Shown here piece by piece: positions 37,869-48,055 of a stretch of DNA of 64,000 nucleotides (position 1 is its first letter; the number at the start of each line of letters is the position of its first letter). Location of the stretch: the NCBI GenBank assembly GCA_903850885.1, contig CAINMU010000010.1, positions 1 to 64,000 of the forward strand. Direction: 5' to 3'. A model generated the notes under the pieces. It did no database searches. It was given only the letters and a program-made list of their open reading frames with translations, and was not told where the DNA came from. The position numbers and the translations under genes were made by a program. This DNA is from an uncultured Opitutia bacterium. GTDB taxonomy: Bacteria; Verrucomicrobiota; Verrucomicrobiia; Opitutales; UBA953.

Positions 37869-38774
37869 CTACGCCCAGAGATTCTCCGGGTAAACGCCGC
37901 GCTTAACCTCTTCAATAATACTCGCCTGAACGACGGCTTTATCTTCGCGATAAGTCACGCCGAACCACGTGGAATCCGTCCGCAGGACCAGACAGGTCGC
38001 TTGGCCAGATCTGACCAAGCTGCCGACCGAAAGCGGGATGTAACATTCGCTCTTCAACTCTTGCCCCTTAGTCGCAAGGAATTCGTCAAAGAGTACCTCA
38101 AGTTGCTTAAAGATGTGCGGGGTGAAGCCCCACATATTCATCGAGACGGGTTCGTTGCCAGATAACTCCGTCACCTTGCCGTCCGCTGCAGTATTTGTGC
38201 CGCCCTGCGGGGTCTTGGCGATCTTAGTCATCTCGTCGATATCCGTGAGAAGGCCTTGCGCATCCGCCTTGCAGACGCCGCGCGCTACCGTCCCATGCTC
38301 TGAAAGGGTGTTCTTCAGGGTAAAGCCGACCATGCAATAGGCGGTGGACTCGTTGCTCAGATTTTTGAGTTGTTCGCTTAATACGCCGTAAGAGTTTCGG
38401 CCATAAAAATCGTCAGCGTTGATCACGGCGAAGGGGGTCTGGACGTTAGCACGGGCGCATAAGATCGCATGGGTCGTGCCCCACGGTTTCTCTCGGCCCT
38501 CAGGAATCTTAAAATCGGCAGGTAAACGATCTAAGGTCTGGAAAGCGAAACCGACCTCAATCTTGTCAGCGAACTTCTGGACGATGCGCTCTTGGAAGTC
38601 TTTCTCAAAGTCGGGTCGGATGATGAATACGACCTTACCGAAGCCGGCACGAATGGCATCATAGACCGAATAGTCCAGGATAGTCTCGCCCGAAGGGCCC
38701 ATGGGGTCGATCTGTTTAAGGCCGCCGTAGCGACTTCCCATACCAGCAGCGAGAACAAGGAGGGTGGGTTTCAT
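37869..38774 (-). CDS. Sugar-phosphate nucleotidyltransferase
   Basis: LLVLAAGMGSRYGGLKQIDPMGPSGETILDYSVYDA, KPWGTTHAILCA, FAVINADDFYG. Confidence 0.9.
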   Translation of the reverse strand: MKPTLLVLAAGMGSRYGGLKQIDPMGPSGETILDYSVYDAIRAGFGKVVFIIRPDFEKDFQERIVQKFADKIEVGFAFQTLDRLPADFKIPEGREKPWGTTHAILCARANVQTPFAVINADDFYGRNSYGVLSEQLKNLSNESTAYCMVGFTLKNTLSEHGTVARGVCKADAQGLLTDIDEMTKIAKTPQGGTNTAADGKVTELSGNEPVSMNMWGFTPHIFKQLEVLFDEFLATKGQELKSECYIPLSVGSLVRSGQATCLVLRTDSTWFGVTYREDKAVVQASIIEEVKRGVYPENLWA

Positions 38775-38780
38775 ATATTT

Positions 38781-39626
38781 TCAGAGTGAGCGGAGAATGC
38801 GTGCGGCGATATCTAACTTAAGACGGTCGACGAAGCCGGTGACATAATTAAGTGGATCGAGGCTATCATCGTTGATGAGCGGGGTCAAATCCATGGCCCA
38901 TTGCATCGACGTTTCGCGGTCGGAACTATGGGCGTTACTAAAAGTTGCGTTAGCCGTACGGCGTCCAAGCACCGCCAGATCGTAGCGTTTACCCCCAGCG
39001 ATCTGGGTAGCGAAGATTGCATTAAGTTTCAGGGCGAGCTCAGGACGCTCCGAAATGGGCATCGGTGTCTTTTCCTCATCCACTAGCCAATCCAAATCGC
39101 GCCAAACTTCGCAGCCGTAGACTTTTTCGGGTCTCTGATCGGCGGGGAGGAGACGAAGGGCTTCGAGGCAACGTAGGGCGCAGCCCACATGGGTATCATG
39201 CTTATCGGCAAGATTATGGAGGTAGACTACCTGGGGCCGGGTGGCCTGCAGGATGGTCAGGATGTCCCCTCGGGTCGCCGCCCCTTGCGACTGTCGGACG
39301 TCTTGACTCGCATAACCGAGCTGAGCGACGAACCCATACTGACCGAGCGTAGCCGCCCGTCGTTGTTCTTGAATTCGCTCGGCGGCCATCTGCGCATCCG
39401 TCCAATCGCGATAGTTGCCCAGACGGGAACTTCCGCGCCCGTCCGTCATGATCACCCCGCCGAACCATCGGTCGGTTTGATCATAACAAGCGAGGATGCC
39501 ATGGAATGCCATGAACTCGAGGTCATCCTGGTGGGCGCCAATACCTAAATGGGTCGTTCTCGCAAAGGCTTCCGGGCTGACGTGGGCATCAGGGATAAAA
39601 ACGTCAGCTTGTGAAGAAAGTTTCAT
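38781..39626 (-). CDS. PIG-L/LmbE family deacetylase
   Basis: IGAHQDDLEFMAFHGI (AHxDD), TDGRGSSR, YLHNLADKHDTHVGCALRCLEALRLLP (HxxH). Confidence 0.88.
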   Translation of the reverse strand: MKLSSQADVFIPDAHVSPEAFARTTHLGIGAHQDDLEFMAFHGILACYDQTDRWFGGVIMTDGRGSSRLGNYRDWTDAQMAAERIQEQRRAATLGQYGFVAQLGYASQDVRQSQGAATRGDILTILQATRPQVVYLHNLADKHDTHVGCALRCLEALRLLPADQRPEKVYGCEVWRDLDWLVDEEKTPMPISERPELALKLNAIFATQIAGGKRYDLAVLGRRTANATFSNAHSSDRETSMQWAMDLTPLINDDSLDPLNYVTGFVDRLKLDIAARILRSL

Positions 39627-39632
39627 TCCAAA

Positions 39633-41012
39633 TTATGCGAGGGGTGGAAGCGAAGCGGCGGCGATAGCCTGACCGTGCCGCTTATCCTTCTCATTCGGTG
39701 CCATAAGGTCGATACGAAGTTCCGGGAACTCGTCGCGAAGTACGCCCTGAGCTTGCGCGATGATAAGATCACCCCCCGCGCCAGTGGTGACGCGTCCCAT
39801 AATCAGAAGGGCGCTGATGGGGTAAAAACTCGCGAAATGGGCGACGGCATAGCCCAAGGCGATCCCGATGGTCTTATAAACCTTATGAGCCCGTAAATCG
39901 CCTTGGGCCATGAGGCGCTGGAGTTCTTCCAGCTTCTCGGGCAAAGGCAGGGTGGCAGGCAGGTGGATGCCGGCCAAGGGCAACAGCCGGCCGACGGCTT
40001 GTTGGCTGAAGTATTGCACGGCGCACCCTTGGTCACCTGACCACTCATCCAGGGGGCCGCCAGCCCGGTAATCAACCGGGACAAAAGCAAGTTCGCTTAA
40101 CCAATGGGTCAGCTTCCCCTCCGAATCGACGTAGCCAGCGGCGACACTGGTTCCCATGGCAACACCCAGGACGGCATTACGACCCAAGCTCATGGAGGCG
40201 GCAAGCGCCGTCACGTCACCGTCGTTCAAGACTTCAAAAGGGACTTTCCATTCTGCCGCGAGATCGAGAAAGATACTCGAGACCTTTTGCGTAAAAATCC
40301 TCGGATCGACGACGCCCCTGAACAGCGAGGCGATGCGAACTTTGTTATGGAGATACACGCCGGCGGCAGAACCGCCGATGGCATCGACCCGCGGGAGGTG
40401 GGCAGCGGCCCGATGCAACGAATCGCGAATCCCCGCAAGGTGATAGTTCGGATCAGCTTGAAAGTATGGATCCCATTTCACTTCCTCAGAAAATACGACC
40501 TGGCCGTCGATCAGGGCAGCGCATTTCCGGTCAGAGCCTCCCAGGTCAAAACCAATGCGACAGCCGTCAAGATGGCGGCCCAGGGTTAGAGCGGAAGTGA
40601 CCGATTGAGGAAGCTCAGATTCATCGACCGCATCGAGGGCGATGGGCGTTTCGAATATTTTTTGTTGAAACTCGCAATCAAATGACCGCGCGCCCTGCGG
40701 GTGGTAGGCCTTCCGAAGTTTCGCGACAAAATAATCGGCCAGAGGTCCGGCCACTTTTACCTGATTACCACCCCGGGACCATAACAGGAATTTTAAAGTT
40801 CTTTCGATATGTAGGAAGTTCTGAAAATCATCGACGCCGAGCGGTAAGACCAGAGTGCGAAAAGTCGATGAGGTGCCATCGGCCCTTGCTAAAGTCAGCG
40901 TCAGCGAAGAGCTACCTGCGTTCGCCTGACATCGGGCAATGAATTCGCGGGTCCACAATGCGGCCGGAACCTGCTCCGGATCGATTTCCGAAACGTGCAA
41001 AGGAGGGCGCAA
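39633..41012 (-). CDS. ROK-family sugar kinase-like protein with about 140-aa N-terminal extension
   Basis: IGFDLGGSDRKCAALIDGQVV, VLNDGDVTALAASMSLG, GVAMGTSVAAGYVD. The ATG in the ORF track lies inside nagB; a TTG near 41012 is more plausible. Confidence 0.78.
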   Translation of the reverse strand: MRPPLHVSEIDPEQVPAALWTREFIARCQANAGSSSLTLTLARADGTSSTFRTLVLPLGVDDFQNFLHIERTLKFLLWSRGGNQVKVAGPLADYFVAKLRKAYHPQGARSFDCEFQQKIFETPIALDAVDESELPQSVTSALTLGRHLDGCRIGFDLGGSDRKCAALIDGQVVFSEEVKWDPYFQADPNYHLAGIRDSLHRAAAHLPRVDAIGGSAAGVYLHNKVRIASLFRGVVDPRIFTQKVSSIFLDLAAEWKVPFEVLNDGDVTALAASMSLGRNAVLGVAMGTSVAAGYVDSEGKLTHWLSELAFVPVDYRAGGPLDEWSGDQGCAVQYFSQQAVGRLLPLAGIHLPATLPLPEKLEELQRLMAQGDLRAHKVYKTIGIALGYAVAHFASFYPISALLIMGRVTTGAGGDLIIAQAQGVLRDEFPELRIDLMAPNEKDKRHGQAIAAASLPPLA

Positions 41013-41022
41013 AAGCCTGACC

Positions 41023-41763
41023 TTAGAGTGTGCTTTGGGCGGCGGCATCCAGATGGAACGTGCAATCAGGGTGAAGCTGTAACCACGTTGCGGGGCAGTT
41101 GCCGTTAGGTTTTTCGCGGAAAGCCTGGCGGACAATCTCCGCCTTGCCTGCACCGAAAGCCAGCAGGGCAATTTTTCTGGCCTCCAAGATGGTGCCGACA
41201 CCCATGGTAAGAGCTTCCCTCGGCACCGACTCCGGACTTACGAAGAAACCTGCGTTATCCAGCCGGGTAATCGCATTAAGCGTGACGTGACGCGTGCGAC
41301 AAGTCTCAGCCGAGGGTGGCTCATTGAAACCGATATGTCCCGTGCGCCCGATACCCAGAATTTGGAGGTCAATCCCGCCGACCGATTTGATCCGTGCCTC
41401 ATAAGCCTGACATTCGGCCGAGAAATCCTTGCTCAGACCATCAGGGATATGAGTGGACGCTTTCGGCAGATCAATTGAGCGGAAGAGGTTCTGCTCCATG
41501 AAATGACGGTAAGAATGCGGGTGGTCGGCGCCCAGTCCGACATATTCATCCAAGTTGAAGGATATGACATCCTTGAAACTCAAACCTTCCTCGCGATGCA
41601 GACGGATAAGCTCGGCGTAAAGGGGTAAAGGGGTTGAGCCGGTAGCAAGGCCGAGCACGGTTTTCTTGCCCGATAGCGAGCGTAAACCAATCAACTCCGC
41701 GATCTCTTGGGCGACGGCTTTAGCCGCAGATATTTTATCGGTGTGCTGATGGATAAGAGGCAT
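41023..41763 (-). CDS. nagB: Glucosamine-6-phosphate deaminase
   Basis: LGLATGSTPLPLYAELIRLH, FNLDEYVGL, QILGIGRTGHIGFNEP. Confidence 0.93.
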   Translation of the reverse strand: MPLIHQHTDKISAAKAVAQEIAELIGLRSLSGKKTVLGLATGSTPLPLYAELIRLHREEGLSFKDVISFNLDEYVGLGADHPHSYRHFMEQNLFRSIDLPKASTHIPDGLSKDFSAECQAYEARIKSVGGIDLQILGIGRTGHIGFNEPPSAETCRTRHVTLNAITRLDNAGFFVSPESVPREALTMGVGTILEARKIALLAFGAGKAEIVRQAFREKPNGNCPATWLQLHPDCTFHLDAAAQSTL

Positions 41764-44489
41764 TATGAGCCGAGAGTTTTTAACATCCGAGACAGCTCGT
41801 CTCGTTTGGCTTTAGCTTCCTCTAATTGTTTACGAGCACCTTCAAGAATCTGCGGCGGGGCCTTGGACACAAAGGTTTCATTCGTCAGCTTGGCCTCGCC
41901 GGCGGCGACGACTTTATCCATCTTTTCCAATTCTTTGGTGAGGCGCTGAGTTTCGGCGGCGACGTCGACCACACCGCTTTGTTCCAATACGATGGTGCCG
42001 AGGGTCGAAAGCATGCCGGGTCGATTACCCGCATCGGTTACAAAATCCAAAGCCACTAAACCAGCCATCCGGTATAACTTATCGCGATTATTTTCGATAA
42101 GCGTCCGCGCGGCCGAATCCTTCGCAATCACGGTCACCACGGTATCGCGGCGGGTGGCTTGGTTGGTTTGTGATTTCAGAGCGCGGATGGTCGCCACGAA
42201 CTCACGCAATTGAGCGACATCGGAAACTTTCGAAGCCACCAACTTGATGGCATGATCGCGCAACGCACGCAAGAGGTCGCCCCCCGTGCCGGTAGAGTGA
42301 TGCTGGATGAAATCGTTCTCGACCCCGTATCCTAGCAAATGCCAGAGCTCTTCGGTGATGAAAGGCGCAACGGGATGGAGCAGGAGCAGGAATTGACGCA
42401 ACACCAGGTCTTGCACCGCCAAGCAGGTGTCGCGTAGGAGTGGATCCGCGAGCCGGGCCTTGGAGGCTTCGACATACCAATCACAGAAGTCGCCCCAGAA
42501 GAACGTGTAGAGACCTTGAGCGTAAGCGGTGAACTCGTGCTCTTCAAGGTGCTTGGAGGTCGTATCCGTGAGTTCCGCCAAACCTTGTAAGATGGCAAAA
42601 TCATCATCGTCTAGATGTTCCGCTTTGATCCGGGTGATGATACTAGGCAGCGACGAGTTATCGAACATCGGACCGGACATCTGCCGGAAGCGGGCGGCAT
42701 TCCAGAGCTTGTTACAAAAGTTACGACCTTGAGAGACGCGATCTTCGTCGAACAGGATGTCTTGCCCTTTGGGCGCAATGGAAAGGAGGCCGAAACGCAG
42801 ACCATCGGCGCCGAACTTCGCGATTAAATCCAAAGGTTCCGGGGAGTTACCCAGGCTCTTGGACATTTTTCTACCCTGTTTATCGCGGATGATACCATTG
42901 AAATAAACCCGCTTAAAAGGAATGCGCGCCCGGATGTCGTCATCGGTGAGCGTTTTCTTTTCGGGCCCGTGCAATTCAAGGCCGGCAATGATCATACGCG
43001 CAACCCAAAGGAAGATAATATCCGGGCCCGTCGCGAGGGCGCCCGTTGGATACCAATGTTTCAGCTCTTCGGTCGTCTCGCCGGGCTTGCGCCAGCCCAG
43101 CGTAGCCAGACACCAAAGCCACGAGGAGGCCCAGGTATCCAGCACGTCGACATCTTGTTCCCAATTTTGCGGATCGGCCGGAGGGGTCAGGGAAACGTAC
43201 CGGTTTACTGCCTCGTTACGGTCGCAATTTTTCCGATACCAAACCGGGATGCGATGACCCCACCAGAGCTGCCTGCTAACGCACCAATCTTGGATATTAT
43301 CCAGCCAATGAAGGTAGGTCTTGGTCCAGCGTTCGGGGTGAAAGCGAATGATACCACTCGTCACGGCCCGCTTGGCTTCTTCGATCTTGGGGTAGCGGAT
43401 GAACCATTGTTCGCTTAAGCGGGGCTCGATTGGAACATCTGCCCGCTCCGAATAACCGACGGTATTTTCGTAAGGCTCGACCTTAACCAAGGCACCTAAT
43501 TCGTCTAAAAGTTTGGCGGCAGCGTCGCGGGCTTTAAAGCGCTCAAGCCCGGCAAGCGGTCCGGCATCGGCACTCATGGTGCCGTCCGGATTCATGACGT
43601 CGAGGACGGTGAGGCCGTGGCGCTTACCAATATCAAAGTCTGTCCGATCGTGCGCCGGAGTGACCTTCAGCACACCGGTACCGAAAGCTGGGTCGACCGC
43701 GCTATCGCCCACGATAAGAATCGGGGCGCGAGGGAAGGGGCGCCAAACATGCTTGCCGATCAGATGCTGATAACGTTCATCTCCCGGATGGACGGCGACG
43801 GCCATGTCTCCGGGAATAGTCTCCGGACGAGTCGTGGAGATTTCCAAGAAAGTACCGGGCAGTTCCACGACTTCATAGCGCATCCGGAAGAGCGAACCCT
43901 TCGAGGGCTTCATAATTACTTCTTCATCTGAAAGACCGGTCTGGGAAACGGGGCACCAATTGACCATGCGTTTGCCGCGGTAGACGTACCCGCGCTCATA
44001 AAGGGTGACGAAAGCCTGCAAGACCGCTTGCGAATAACCGTCGTCGAGCGTGTGCACCGTTCGATCCCAATCACACGAGGCGCCTAACTTGCGTAACTGG
44101 CCTAAGATGATGCCGCCGTGTTTATCTCGCCACTCAGAAGCCGTTTCGATGAATTTTTCGCGACCTAAATCATGACGGGTCTTGCCTTGTTTTTGGCGTA
44201 ACTCTTTTTCAACCCGCGATTGCGTGGCAATACCAGCGTGATCGGTACCCGCTAACCATAAAGCGGACTTTCCTTCCTGACGGGCCCGACGCACCATGAT
44301 GTCTTGCAGGGTGTTGTTGAGCAGGTGCCCCATATGTAGCACGCCCGTGACGTTCGGGGGCGGAATCATGACGGCGAAAGATTCGCGCTTCGGGTCCACT
44401 TTGCCTTTAAAGCAACCAGCAGCTAACCAACGGTCGTACCAGACGGATTCGACGCCTTGGGGGTCATAAGATTTGGGGATTTCGGCCAT
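41763..44489 (-). CDS. valS: Valyl-tRNA synthetase
   Basis: PPPNVTGVLHMGHLLNNTLQD (HIGH), GRKMSKSLGNSPEPLDLI (KMSKS), C-terminal coiled coil. Confidence 0.96.
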   Translation of the reverse strand: MAEIPKSYDPQGVESVWYDRWLAAGCFKGKVDPKRESFAVMIPPPNVTGVLHMGHLLNNTLQDIMVRRARQEGKSALWLAGTDHAGIATQSRVEKELRQKQGKTRHDLGREKFIETASEWRDKHGGIILGQLRKLGASCDWDRTVHTLDDGYSQAVLQAFVTLYERGYVYRGKRMVNWCPVSQTGLSDEEVIMKPSKGSLFRMRYEVVELPGTFLEISTTRPETIPGDMAVAVHPGDERYQHLIGKHVWRPFPRAPILIVGDSAVDPAFGTGVLKVTPAHDRTDFDIGKRHGLTVLDVMNPDGTMSADAGPLAGLERFKARDAAAKLLDELGALVKVEPYENTVGYSERADVPIEPRLSEQWFIRYPKIEEAKRAVTSGIIRFHPERWTKTYLHWLDNIQDWCVSRQLWWGHRIPVWYRKNCDRNEAVNRYVSLTPPADPQNWEQDVDVLDTWASSWLWCLATLGWRKPGETTEELKHWYPTGALATGPDIIFLWVARMIIAGLELHGPEKKTLTDDDIRARIPFKRVYFNGIIRDKQGRKMSKSLGNSPEPLDLIAKFGADGLRFGLLSIAPKGQDILFDEDRVSQGRNFCNKLWNAARFRQMSGPMFDNSSLPSIITRIKAEHLDDDDFAILQGLAELTDTTSKHLEEHEFTAYAQGLYTFFWGDFCDWYVEASKARLADPLLRDTCLAVQDLVLRQFLLLLHPVAPFITEELWHLLGYGVENDFIQHHSTGTGGDLLRALRDHAIKLVASKVSDVAQLREFVATIRALKSQTNQATRRDTVVTVIAKDSAARTLIENNRDKLYRMAGLVALDFVTDAGNRPGMLSTLGTIVLEQSGVVDVAAETQRLTKELEKMDKVVAAGEAKLTNETFVSKAPPQILEGARKQLEEAKAKRDELSRMLKTLGS

Positions 44490-44557
44490 CGGGAAATTGA
44501 TTAATTAGGGGGTAAGTTGGAGATTGAAAAGAGCGGATTGCCCCCCCATGAATATAG

Positions 44558-44662
44558 GTAAGCCAGGCCCCATGCAACGGGTAGCCGACGAATCCCGCCA
44601 GGTCCGGAAGGAAGCAACGGCAGTCAGTTTACTCGTGTGCCGTGGCAAGCCTGGCCCCTTTC
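44558..44662 (+). ncRNA. ffs: Signal recognition particle RNA, small bacterial (4.5S-like) type; boundaries approximate
   Basis: CCAGGTCCGGAAGGAAGCAACGGCAG; closing stem GCCAGGC (44562-44568)/GCCTGGC (44649-44655). Confidence 0.92.
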
Positions 44663-44709
44663 GCCTTTTCTCTAGTACTTACCGGAGTTTAAATGGGTGA
44701 TTTCGTGCG

Positions 44710-45201
44710 TTACCTCGGACCTTCAGGTTCTTTGAAACGTTCTTCGGGCGACTCGTAATTTTCAGCCTTAAAGGAGTCATCTACATGTTGGGTCAACCAC
44801 CAGCGAACGTAATGCTGGTTGGTGCAAAACCCAAGATCATGACCGTCGTGAAGAATGGTGATCCCAACATCGGTCTGGCGTTGGCAGATCATACACCCGG
44901 CCGGGACGGACACCCGTGGTTCGACCGCATCGTGCCAGGGAATACGAACATACCCTTCGTAAAGACCGCTGCTGGTAATCGAGCCAACGACCGCTTCGTC
45001 AACGTTGCGGGTCTCAGGCTTTTTTCCGTAACTGAAATTTTCGCAATAGGTCCAGAAAGGGTGGGAAAGGGCGACCTGACGTAACGTGCAAAAAGATATA
45101 AGTCGGAACTTTTCGCGGTCCGATGGGTGGGGGTGAGCCATCTCTTGCACGGCCCGATTATGAGAGCAATTACCGCAACAATCGGGTCCGCCGTTCGGCA
45201 T
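44710..45201 (-). CDS. Cys-rich hypothetical protein, predicted metal binding
   Basis: MPNGGPDCCGNCSHN ... FCTLRQVALSHPFWTYCENF ... GCMICQRQTDVGITILHDGHDLGFCTNQHYVRWWL. Confidence 0.75.
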   Translation of the reverse strand: MPNGGPDCCGNCSHNRAVQEMAHPHPSDREKFRLISFCTLRQVALSHPFWTYCENFSYGKKPETRNVDEAVVGSITSSGLYEGYVRIPWHDAVEPRVSVPAGCMICQRQTDVGITILHDGHDLGFCTNQHYVRWWLTQHVDDSFKAENYESPEERFKEPEGPR

Positions 45202-45204
45202 GAC

Positions 45205-46605
45205 TCAAAGAGAGTGGATACTCATCTTACTCACGGCCATGGCGGCCTCCTTGAATGACTCGCTGATGGTAGGATGGGCGAAGCACGTCCGGGCGACATC
45301 TTCGGCACTGCCGCCGTATTCCATGTGGGCGCACGCAGCGGCAATCATCTCCGAAGCACCTTTGGCTACCATCTGCACGCCCAGGATCTTATCGGACTTC
45401 GCGCAAGCGATGACCTTAATCATACCCGCGGTGCCATCACTGGCGATTGCCCGCCCGTTGCCAGTCAGCTGGAATTTTCCAATTTTAATTTCGATATTCT
45501 TGGCTTTGGCATCGGCTTCGGAAAGTCCGACAGAAGCAACCTCGGGGTCGGTATAAATCACGCCGGGAATGATCGCATAATTCACATGACCATGCTTACC
45601 CGCGATATTCTCCGCAACCGCGACGCCTTCCTCTTCGGCTTTATGCGCGAGCATAGGACCGGCGACGACGTCGCCAATGGCGTAAACTCCGGGAAGATTA
45701 GTCAGAAAATGCCCATCGATGATGACGCGGCCACGTTCATCGAGCTTTAGACCCGCTTCGACGGCTCCAAGACCGGTCGTATTGGCCTTCCGACCAACGG
45801 CGACCAAGATCTTATCCGCGGGGAATTCCAGCACCTTACCCTCCCGCTCAGCCGTGAGGGCAAAACCGGCGGGGCTCTTTTTAACGCCAGTCACCTTCGC
45901 ACCTAATTCAAATTTAATACCTTGTTTTTCGAAGGCGGTCTGAGCGGCTTTGGCGATATCTGCATCATAGGAAGGTCCGCCGATGGTGGTGAGCATTTCC
46001 ACCACCGTAACTTGTGAGCCGAGTCGTGACCAAACCGAACCGAGTTCCAAACCGATCGCACCCGCACCCACGACGACCATCTTTTCGGGGACGCTCTTTA
46101 AGGCGATTCCATGGTCCGACGAAATGACGGCTTCACCGTCAAATTTCATGAAGGGTAATTCGATCGGAACCGACCCGGTCGCGATGAGGATATTCTTAGT
46201 GGTCAGGATACGCTCGCCAGCGGAACTGCGGACCAGGACTTCGCCAGGCTTGCCCAAGCGACCGAGACCACGCACGACTTCGACGCCGCGTTTGGTGACC
46301 AGAAATTCCACCCCTTTATTGAGCTGACCAACCACCTTATCCTTGTTGGCCATCATGGCCGAAACATCAAAAGTCAGCTTATCGGTACCGACGATACCAT
46401 GCTTTTTGCCTTCCCGTGCGTGCTGCCAGACTTCCGTGGAATGAAGCAAAGCCTTGGAAGGAATGCAGCCAATGTTCAGGCAGGTGCCGCCTAAGCTTTG
46501 GTCTTTTTCAACCAGCACGACCTTAAGGCCTAATTGGGCAGCCTTGATGGCAGCCACATAACCGCCGGGACCGGAGCCGATGATGACGAGATCGAGTTGA
46601 GACAT
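45205..46605 (-). CDS. lpd: Dihydrolipoyl dehydrogenase
   Basis: IIGSGPGGYVAAIKAAQLG, GGTCLNIGCIPSKALL, C-terminal CAHMEYGGSAEDVARTCFAHPTISE. Confidence 0.96.
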   Translation of the reverse strand: MSQLDLVIIGSGPGGYVAAIKAAQLGLKVVLVEKDQSLGGTCLNIGCIPSKALLHSTEVWQHAREGKKHGIVGTDKLTFDVSAMMANKDKVVGQLNKGVEFLVTKRGVEVVRGLGRLGKPGEVLVRSSAGERILTTKNILIATGSVPIELPFMKFDGEAVISSDHGIALKSVPEKMVVVGAGAIGLELGSVWSRLGSQVTVVEMLTTIGGPSYDADIAKAAQTAFEKQGIKFELGAKVTGVKKSPAGFALTAEREGKVLEFPADKILVAVGRKANTTGLGAVEAGLKLDERGRVIIDGHFLTNLPGVYAIGDVVAGPMLAHKAEEEGVAVAENIAGKHGHVNYAIIPGVIYTDPEVASVGLSEADAKAKNIEIKIGKFQLTGNGRAIASDGTAGMIKVIACAKSDKILGVQMVAKGASEMIAAACAHMEYGGSAEDVARTCFAHPTISESFKEAAMAVSKMSIHSL

Positions 46606-46626
46606 TGAGGTAGAAAATAGAGAATG

Positions 46627-47919
46627 TTAGACGCCGAAGAGGAGGCGTTGGGGGTCTTCGATCAATTGGCGCACCTTGACCAGGAAAGTCACGGCTTCCT
46701 TGCCGTCGATGATGCGGTGATCGTACGAAAGGGCCAGATACATGATAGGCCGGATGACCACCTGGCCGTTCTCGGCGACGGGACGTTCGACGATATTGTG
46801 CAAGCCCATGATCGCCGCCTGCGGGTGGTTAAGGATCGGGGTCGAAAGCATGGAACCGTAGATGCCGCCGTTGGAAATGGTAAAAATGCCGCCCTGTAAT
46901 TCGGCTAATTGGATCTTACCGTCACGCGCGCGTTTACCGTAATCGCCGATATTTTTCTCGATTGCCGCAAAAGAAAGCAGATCGCAATCCCGGACTACGG
47001 GGACCATCAGGCCCTTGTCGGTGCCGACGGCGACGCCAATATCGTAGAAGTGATTTTCGACGATTTCTTCGCCATCAAGTTGGGCGTTGATGGCTGGAAC
47101 CTCTTTCATGGCCTGGACCGCGGCCTTGACGAAGAAGGACATGAAGCCGAGTTTAACGCCGTATTTCTTGAGGAATTCCTCACCATGACGCTTACGTAAC
47201 TCCATCACCGGAGCCATATTGACCTCATTGAAAGTCGTCAGCATCGCCGTCTCTGACTTCGCCTGAACGAGTCTTTCCGCGATCTTTCGGCGCAGGGGAG
47301 ACATTTTCTTGCGAGAAGTCCGCCCATCGCGCGAAGGAATAATAGCCACGACCGTTGCCGCGGGAGCGGCCGCCGGAGAGTTGATAACCGGGACAGGAGT
47401 GTGGGCCGTAGGTGCCAAGGTTGGGTCGACTGCCAGGATAGGAGACTGACCAGCCAGCGCCGCCAACATATCGCCTTTGGTGACCCGTCCGGCTTTGCCG
47501 CTGCCTTCGAGCGAGGCTGGATTTAATCCCGTTTCAGCCGCGAGACGACGGACGGCCGGAGAAATCTCGGCGGCCGCTCCCGATTTATTTAAAATAATAA
47601 CCTCTGGCGGCGCGACGCGCGCGACGGGGGGCCGGGTCACCTGGGCAACCGGGGCGGACGTCGGCGCGGAAACCAAACCCGCGGTGCCGGCTGCAATGCT
47701 GGCGACGATCTGCCCGACAAGAACTTCCGTTCCAGCCGGGACGGAGATTGTCAGCTGACCATCGATCTCGGCCGTACCTTCGGAGGTAACCTTATCGGTT
47801 TCGTAGGAGAAGAGAGGTTGGCCCTTGCGGACCGTATCCCCAGATTTAACCAACCAAGCGGCTAAAAGCCCACCGGTGATAGATTCTCCCATGGGAGGGA
47901 TTTTGACGTCGACAGCCAT
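46627..47919 (-). CDS. odhB: 2-oxoglutarate dehydrogenase E2 (dihydrolipoyl succinyltransferase)
   Basis: Lipoyl motif [10 protein letters not shown]3-binding [28 protein letters not shown], catalytic [13 protein letters not shown]. Start [13 protein letters not shown]. Confidence 0.95.
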   Translation of the reverse strand: MAVDVKIPPMGESITGGLLAAWLVKSGDTVRKGQPLFSYETDKVTSEGTAEIDGQLTISVPAGTEVLVGQIVASIAAGTAGLVSAPTSAPVAQVTRPPVARVAPPEVIILNKSGAAAEISPAVRRLAAETGLNPASLEGSGKAGRVTKGDMLAALAGQSPILAVDPTLAPTAHTPVPVINSPAAAPAATVVAIIPSRDGRTSRKKMSPLRRKIAERLVQAKSETAMLTTFNEVNMAPVMELRKRHGEEFLKKYGVKLGFMSFFVKAAVQAMKEVPAINAQLDGEEIVENHFYDIGVAVGTDKGLMVPVVRDCDLLSFAAIEKNIGDYGKRARDGKIQLAELQGGIFTISNGGIYGSMLSTPILNHPQAAIMGLHNIVERPVAENGQVVIRPIMYLALSYDHRIIDGKEAVTFLVKVRQLIEDPQRLLFGV

Positions 47920-48055
47920 GTAAAGTAAGTAGGTAACCTTGGAACTCCTTGCGGACTGTTTCAACGGGGAAATCGCCGTATAATTGACACCAGATGCCTG
48001 TTTTCAGGGTAGTAGCGGGACATAGTGACCCAGCAAGGAAATCTACTGAGCCTGA

